From Armatimonadota bacterium (lineage in GTDB: Bacteria; Armatimonadota; Fimbriimonadia; Fimbriimonadales; Fimbriimonadaceae): a stretch of DNA of 64,000 nucleotides. Shown here in pieces: positions 60,080-64,000 of this stretch. Numbering within the stretch: the stretch's first letter is position 1; every line of letters starts with the position of its first letter. The notes beneath the pieces were generated by a model, which saw only the letters and a list, made by a program, of their open reading frames with translations, was not told the DNA's origin and searched no databases. Location of the stretch: assembly GCA_018268315.1 (NCBI GenBank), contig JAFDWU010000005.1:62001-126000 (forward strand). Direction: 5' to 3'. A program made the position numbers and the translations under genes.

Positions 60080-60922
60080 ATGGAGGACGTGCCGGGCAAA
60101 CCCCTTCTGATCGTTGACGGTGACAACCTCGCCCACCGCGCCTACCACTCCACCCCGAAGAGCGTTAAGGGCGAGGGCGACCGCCCGATTAACGCGATCG
60201 TGGGATTCTTCAGCATGCTCAGCCGTATCTGGAGCGAGGAGTCGTTGCGCGGCATCTTCGTGGCCTGGGATACCCTCGGGGTCGACACCTACCGCAACAC
60301 GCTGTGGCCGCCTTACCAGAGCGGGCGCGTTTTCGATCCCGAAATTGTGGAGCAGCTCAACCGCTTGCCCGAGTTGTGCCTTCCCTTTGGCATCGGGTTC
60401 GGCAAGGCCGAAGGGTTTGAAGCCGACGACATCATGGCCTCCGCCGCCAAGGCGGAGGTCGCTCGCGGGGGCAGTGCCTACCTTCTGACCACCGACCGCG
60501 ACTCGTACCAGCTCGTGAGCGAGCACATCACCGTCATCAGTCCCCAACGCGGAACACGCGAGCTCAGCCGGATCGGGCCAAGGGAGGTTGTGGAGCGGAT
60601 GGCGGTCCTACCCGAGCAGGTTGCCGACTTCAAGGCGCTAAGCGGGGACGCCTCCGACAAGATTCCCGGCATCCGCGGCATCGGCCCCAAGGCAGCCGCC
60701 TCTCTTCTGCTTCGCCACGGCAACCTGGATAGGATCGTCGAGGGGTGGGGCGATACGCCCGACGCCAAGCTCGCACTCACCTTTCGAGAAGTAGTAAGGA
60801 TGCGACCGGACGTAGCCGTCGTGCTGCCGGAAGACCCGCCGGACTGGCTTCGCGGCTCGCAAGTACTGCGAGAACTTGGAGCTCACAATTTGGCGGACAG
60901 AATCAGCAAGCTGGGCAGTTAG
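60080..60922 (+). CDS. 5'-3' exonuclease (DNA polymerase I exonuclease-domain protein)
   Basis: A 280-residue stand-alone member of the FEN/PolI 5'-3' exonuclease family. Acidic metal-binding sites: LLIVDGDNLAHRAY near residue 9, AWDTLGVDTYR near residue 63, GFEADDIMASA near residue 114, and TTDRDSYQLV near residue 136. The helix-hairpin-helix DNA-binding motif is GDASDKIPGIRGIGPKAAASLL near residue 191-212. It removes RNA primers or flaps. Polymerase domains are absent, so it acts with a separate polymerase. Confidence 0.93.
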   Translation: MEDVPGKPLLIVDGDNLAHRAYHSTPKSVKGEGDRPINAIVGFFSMLSRIWSEESLRGIFVAWDTLGVDTYRNTLWPPYQSGRVFDPEIVEQLNRLPELCLPFGIGFGKAEGFEADDIMASAAKAEVARGGSAYLLTTDRDSYQLVSEHITVISPQRGTRELSRIGPREVVERMAVLPEQVADFKALSGDASDKIPGIRGIGPKAAASLLLRHGNLDRIVEGWGDTPDAKLALTFREVVRMRPDVAVVLPEDPPDWLRGSQVLRELGAHNLADRISKLGS

Positions 60923-61050
60923 CGCATCGCACCGGCACCCCCTAAACACCCAGATTGCGCGGTTTTGCCAACGCGACTCCAAGTACCGGCGACAAACTGC
61001 TGTGATGAGTCCGGATTACGGTCTCAAAGCTGTTTGGAGAGGAACAAAAA

Positions 61051-62133
61051 ATGCGTCGCTCAATCTATCTCGCTATCGGCCTTTGCGCCGCCCAAGCTGC
61101 CAATGCGGCAGCTCCTTATCACCTTACCGACCTCGGAACTCTTGGGGGCGGTAACTCACATGCAATGGGAATCAACATCCTAAATCAAGTCGTCGGCGAT
61201 TCGGATTCCGCAACAGGATTGCATGGGTTCCTGTTCAGCGGGGGCTTGATGAAAGATCTAGGCACTCTCGGTGGCACCAAGTCAACGGCCGCCGCAATCA
61301 ACGACGCCGGTCAAATAGTGGGATCGTCCCAGACTTCCGGTAATAGCACTCAGCGTGCCGCCATTTACACGGGAGGCGCCTGGCACGACATTGGTGTACT
61401 GGGTGGAAATTGGTCGCAAGCAAACGGGATTAGCCCGGATGGCAAGATTGTCGGGATGAGCAGCACAAGCAATCCAAGCGTATACCGCCCATTTCTTTAC
61501 TCGGGCGGGAATATGATCAATTTGGGCACCCTCGGCGGCCCCTTTGGATATGCCCTCGGCATGAATGCCTCAGGGCTTGTCGTCGGCGACTCCGATACCG
61601 CAGCTAGCCAAGAGCACGCCATGTTCGTGACGGGAGGAGTGATGACCGACATCGGGGTTCTGCCCGGAGGTTACGGTTCAACGGCCTATTGCGTCAATGC
61701 ATCGGGGCAGATTGGCTGCTATAGCTACCAAGTGAACGCTGGATCTGAAGGCTTTATTTACGATCATGGAGCCGTGACCAGGCTCGGCCTCCTTAACGGC
61801 GTGGGATCGATTATCTATGGCATTAATGACAATGGTGATGTTGTCGGAGCTTCCGACGAGCGCTTAAAGAGCGATGCGCGCGGATTCTTTTGGTCGCATG
61901 GCGTACTTAAAGACCTCAATACGATGATGGACTCCAGCGCCACCGGCTGGACTATTCTCGAGGCTAACGGGATAAACAACAACGGATACATTAGCGCAAC
62001 GGCGGTTAACCGCGACGGGTTGCACCATGCGGTTCTTCTATCGCCAACCCGGGCGGTACCGGAACCTGCCTCCGTGGTTGCCATCGGAACCGCTATCGCT
62101 TGCTTATTCCGCAGAAAGCGTGCCTTAAGCTAA
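61051..62133 (+). CDS. exported HAF-repeat protein with PEP-CTERM tail
   Basis: A 360-residue exported protein. After a signal peptide come about six to seven HAF-type repeats of the LGTLGG...A.GIN..GQVVG form: DLGTLGGGNSHAMGIN, DLGTLGGTKSTAAAIN, DIGVLGGNWSQANGI, NLGTLGGPFGYALGMN, DIGVLPGGYGSTAYCVN and RLGLLNGVGSIIYGIN. These fold as beta-propeller-like blades. It ends with VPEPASVVAIGTAIACLFRRKRALS, a PEP-CTERM sorting signal. Its role is unknown, probably surface or matrix. GGAG lies 12-15 bases upstream of the ATG. Confidence 0.85.
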   Translation: MRRSIYLAIGLCAAQAANAAAPYHLTDLGTLGGGNSHAMGINILNQVVGDSDSATGLHGFLFSGGLMKDLGTLGGTKSTAAAINDAGQIVGSSQTSGNSTQRAAIYTGGAWHDIGVLGGNWSQANGISPDGKIVGMSSTSNPSVYRPFLYSGGNMINLGTLGGPFGYALGMNASGLVVGDSDTAASQEHAMFVTGGVMTDIGVLPGGYGSTAYCVNASGQIGCYSYQVNAGSEGFIYDHGAVTRLGLLNGVGSIIYGINDNGDVVGASDERLKSDARGFFWSHGVLKDLNTMMDSSATGWTILEANGINNNGYISATAVNRDGLHHAVLLSPTRAVPEPASVVAIGTAIACLFRRKRALS

Positions 62134-62287
62134 ACCCAAAACAAGACTTACGACCGTGCAATCAATTCACGATTGCCATAGCCGTTCGGAAGCGTCCCCC
62201 TACATATGCGCGTCCTGTTGCAAGACTCGACGCGCAATTTTTTGCTTGGCGTACATCGCAGGCAGTTCAGCTATAGGTGCTTTGTAG

Positions 62288-63139
62288 CTACTCGGTGGTA
62301 GGAAGTCCAGAGAGGTAGGATAGCCACTTGTTCGGCGTAACCCCGGAGAAGCGCTTAAACTCGTCAACCAGATGGGCGGTATCGGCCATCCTGCATTCGG
62401 CGGCGATTGACCACCAGGGTCGGCCCGGCTCATCGACTGCGCACCTCATGGCCGTCCAAAGCCGTGAAAGCCTCATCATTCCTTTCGGTGAGATCCCCAG
62501 GTCCTTTGCGAAAACCCTTCTTAGTTGACTTGCGCTAAGGCACGATCTGTTTACTACCTCGTCCAGCCCTTCATCACCCCGAAGGCGCTCAAGCATCGCT
62601 GCAGCCATTCGGACTTCCGGTCTAATCACGCTAACAGGCGGAGCAAGCTGGCGCAGGGCCGCCGTGAACAACTCGATCCTTGCATGCTTACCTGCTGAAG
62701 CGCCAATTTGCTCAACGGCGTAGCCCCAATCTCTGCCAACCGCTGAAACCCCTTCGACAAGATAGTCCTCTAACATCCGCGAACGAAATTCGTCGGGCGT
62801 AACGCCAAAAAACGCCTTGCCGGCGCCCCATCGAAAGCGGGCCTCTAAGATCGTGGTGTGGCCGGGGATTTCGGCAAGTTGCCATTCCAACGAAGGAGGG
62901 ATGAGGTACGAGCGCGTACGTGCGTCTTGTTCACCGATGAGCACAAGCAACTTGTAGCATCCGTCAGGCACCCGGTGCCGGATAAATGTGCGAGAGACCT
63001 CAATGTATGAAAGCCTGGCTATGAACGGGCTGAGGTCTGTCGGGGGACTCATTTCTGTCAGGCGACATTCGGTTGCACGGCGACAGAATCGAAGTTGATC
63101 GTAGAAGGCAGGCAGCATGCGTACACAACGAGGACGCAA
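62288..63139 (-). CDS. AraC-type transcriptional regulator
   Basis: A 283-residue regulator. The N-terminal ~130 residues resemble the DUF6597/cupin-like part of AraC relatives (FIARLSYIEVSRTFIRHRVPDGCYKLLVLI). The C-terminal helix-turn-helix region is LRGDEGLDEVVNRSCLSASQLRRVFAKDLGISPKGM near residues 192-226, followed by the second helix pair DTAHLVDEFKRFSGVTPNKWL. Target unknown. The start is uncertain: TTG at 63139, ATG at 63118 or ATG at 63052 are all possible. Confidence 0.8.
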   Translation of the reverse strand: MRPRCVRMLPAFYDQLRFCRRATECRLTEMSPPTDLSPFIARLSYIEVSRTFIRHRVPDGCYKLLVLIGEQDARTRSYLIPPSLEWQLAEIPGHTTILEARFRWGAGKAFFGVTPDEFRSRMLEDYLVEGVSAVGRDWGYAVEQIGASAGKHARIELFTAALRQLAPPVSVIRPEVRMAAAMLERLRGDEGLDEVVNRSCLSASQLRRVFAKDLGISPKGMMRLSRLWTAMRCAVDEPGRPWWSIAAECRMADTAHLVDEFKRFSGVTPNKWLSYLSGLPTTE

Positions 63140-63201
63140 TAGGATTTCGCCCTAGTTCGCGCGTAAGGTTAATATTGGACGCCGAGACCCCAATACGTCT
63201 T

Positions 63202-64000
63202 CTATTGCGCTGGTAGAACCTGCTTCGAACGAGCCCACTGGATTATGGTGTCAAGATCAAATTCGGTTCTGAAAACGGCTCTCTCTGAGCCAAGTATCAC
63301 CTGAAGCTTAGAGTCATCTGCTTGTATTGGCCCTAATCCAAAGTAGTACGGCCCTATGGTCGTTATCGAGGTGGTGTCACCCCTGTAGTTCGTCTCGGGC
63401 TTCGAAGCTGGTTTATCCAAATATGCTTCCAGTTCAAACTGCTTTGCTGCCCCGGTTTCCAGTTCAACAACCGCCATCGGAAAGTGAACGAGGGTGTCCG
63501 CTTTGTTCACGATGTAGGGCGCTCCGGCAGCCCGAATGACGTACTGTCCCGCACGTGCGGCGACTTGCGGTGTGCTTCCGAGCCGAAGCCAAGCTTTGGG
63601 GTTCACGTCTTCAAACTCCCTAAACCAAGCGATCCTTCCAACACAGTCCGGCGCGCCGGGTCCCATGCCGATTCCCCCGCTAGAGATAGCTGACTCAGAC
63701 GGTGAGACACGCACCATTGAATTGTTCTGGCAGGGCCAGACCGCTGAGCTTCCGTCTATCCATGCTCGCTCTGGCAGGACGTATCTTGGCATCGGCGTAA
63801 TGGAAACCGGATCGATTGAACCGTAGTTTGTTCGCAATTCGTATAAGAAAGAGTCTCCAGTGTAATCGGCATACATGCCAGGCCCTGACCTGTAGACGAC
63901 GAGAAAGACTAACCACCGGCGGCCCCCTTCCGTATCAATCTGCACGGAGACCGGCCCGGCAAGTATCTTTCCTGTTACCGGCTCATAGACTTTTTCCTTC
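63202..64000 (-). CDS. hypothetical protein, 5' end beyond window
   Basis: The frame is open to the window edge, so at least 265 residues are present and the start is outside. The visible chain alternates strands and turns, includes FLVVYRSGPGMYADYTGDSFLYE and WLRLGSTPQVAARAGQYVIRAAGAPYIV, and has Cys residues that may pair (CQNN, CVGR). I see no membrane segment or recognised domain. Gly/Pro-rich turns suggest an exported beta-rich protein. It ends in TAG. Function unknown. Confidence 0.55.
   Translation of the reverse strand, partial: KEKVYEPVTGKILAGPVSVQIDTEGGRRWLVFLVVYRSGPGMYADYTGDSFLYELRTNYGSIDPVSITPMPRYVLPERAWIDGSSAVWPCQNNSMVRVSPSESAISSGGIGMGPGAPDCVGRIAWFREFEDVNPKAWLRLGSTPQVAARAGQYVIRAAGAPYIVNKADTLVHFPMAVVELETGAAKQFELEAYLDKPASKPETNYRGDTTSITTIGPYYFGLGPIQADDSKLQVILGSERAVFRTEFDLDTIIQWARSKQVLPAQ

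Noticed and set aside
1-64000. tRNA, rRNA, CRISPR or phage/transposase genes
   Set aside because: I found no cloverleaf with a GTTCRA loop, no regular short direct repeats with spacers, and no integrase, transposase or phage structural gene.

Overview
The window is a dense, single-copy bacterial chromosome segment of roughly 57% GC by eye. It carries about 70 protein genes on both strands and no rRNA, tRNA, CRISPR, phage or insertion sequence that I can see. Three exported proteins end in PEP-CTERM sorting tails (VPEP, a hydrophobic helix, an Arg-rich end). Together with porin-like and adaptor proteins and many DinB-like proteins, this suggests a diderm environmental bacterium; my best guess is Armatimonadota (Fimbriimonadia type), which is inference only. 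About 20 genes lack a Shine-Dalgarno but have a -10-like hexamer 5-7 nt before the start codon, so leaderless mRNAs look common.

Layout. 1-5.7 kb: the end of an unknown gene, trmD, an NTF2-like protein, a copZ-copA copper operon, a gene-poor 0.5 kb, and small ABM, YjbR and DUF5946 proteins. 5.7-15.2 kb: Cj0069-like ATP-grasp, a double DUF1259 protein, a DoxX-like membrane protein, an S41 peptidase, a PadR regulator facing an aspartyl-protease-like protein across a palindromic operator, DUF1326, a methyltransferase-DinB pair and a CHAD protein. 15.2-23.7 kb: an MgtA Mg2+ ATPase, a second S41 peptidase and a MacA/ATPase/permease export operon. 23.8-30.9 kb: GNAT, DinB, a CPT-like kinase, a cytochrome c/copper-monooxygenase-like protein preceded by about 3.5 tandem palindromic repeats, DUF899, a type II NADH dehydrogenase and a CBM9-like protein. 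31-43 kb: a hybrid histidine kinase, a methyltransferase, an M1 peptidase, AraC, a nitrilase-RibD pair, DinB, a PEP-CTERM protein, a YcaQ-like protein, a CrtA-like protein, a YHS protein and a porin-like protein. 43-53 kb: a mix of small enzymes plus a beta-lactamase-like hydrolase divergent from an HTH regulator over a perfect 13-bp inverted repeat. 53-64 kb: ExoD, a Ca2+-type P-ATPase, VOC, a redoxin with an in-frame TGA, a frameshifted DinB, an arsR-arsI arsenic operon, YCII, a 5'-3' exonuclease, a HAF-repeat PEP-CTERM protein, AraC and a partial gene.

The most striking item is the exported TlpA-like redoxin at 57485-58024. Its CxxC active site reads TGA-Gly-Gly-Cys, the frame stays open to a complete C-terminal half, and a hairpin fitting the bacterial SECIS pattern lies 15-46 nt after the TGA. 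I read it as a probable selenoprotein (UGGC redox centre). The Sec machinery is not in the window, so this remains to be tested against the genome.

The region is a housekeeping and stress-handling patchwork: metal transport (Cu, Mg, Ca), arsenic detoxification, thiol/selenol redox, small-molecule modification (DinB, VOC, GNAT, methyltransferases) and local regulators that mostly sit next to their likely targets.
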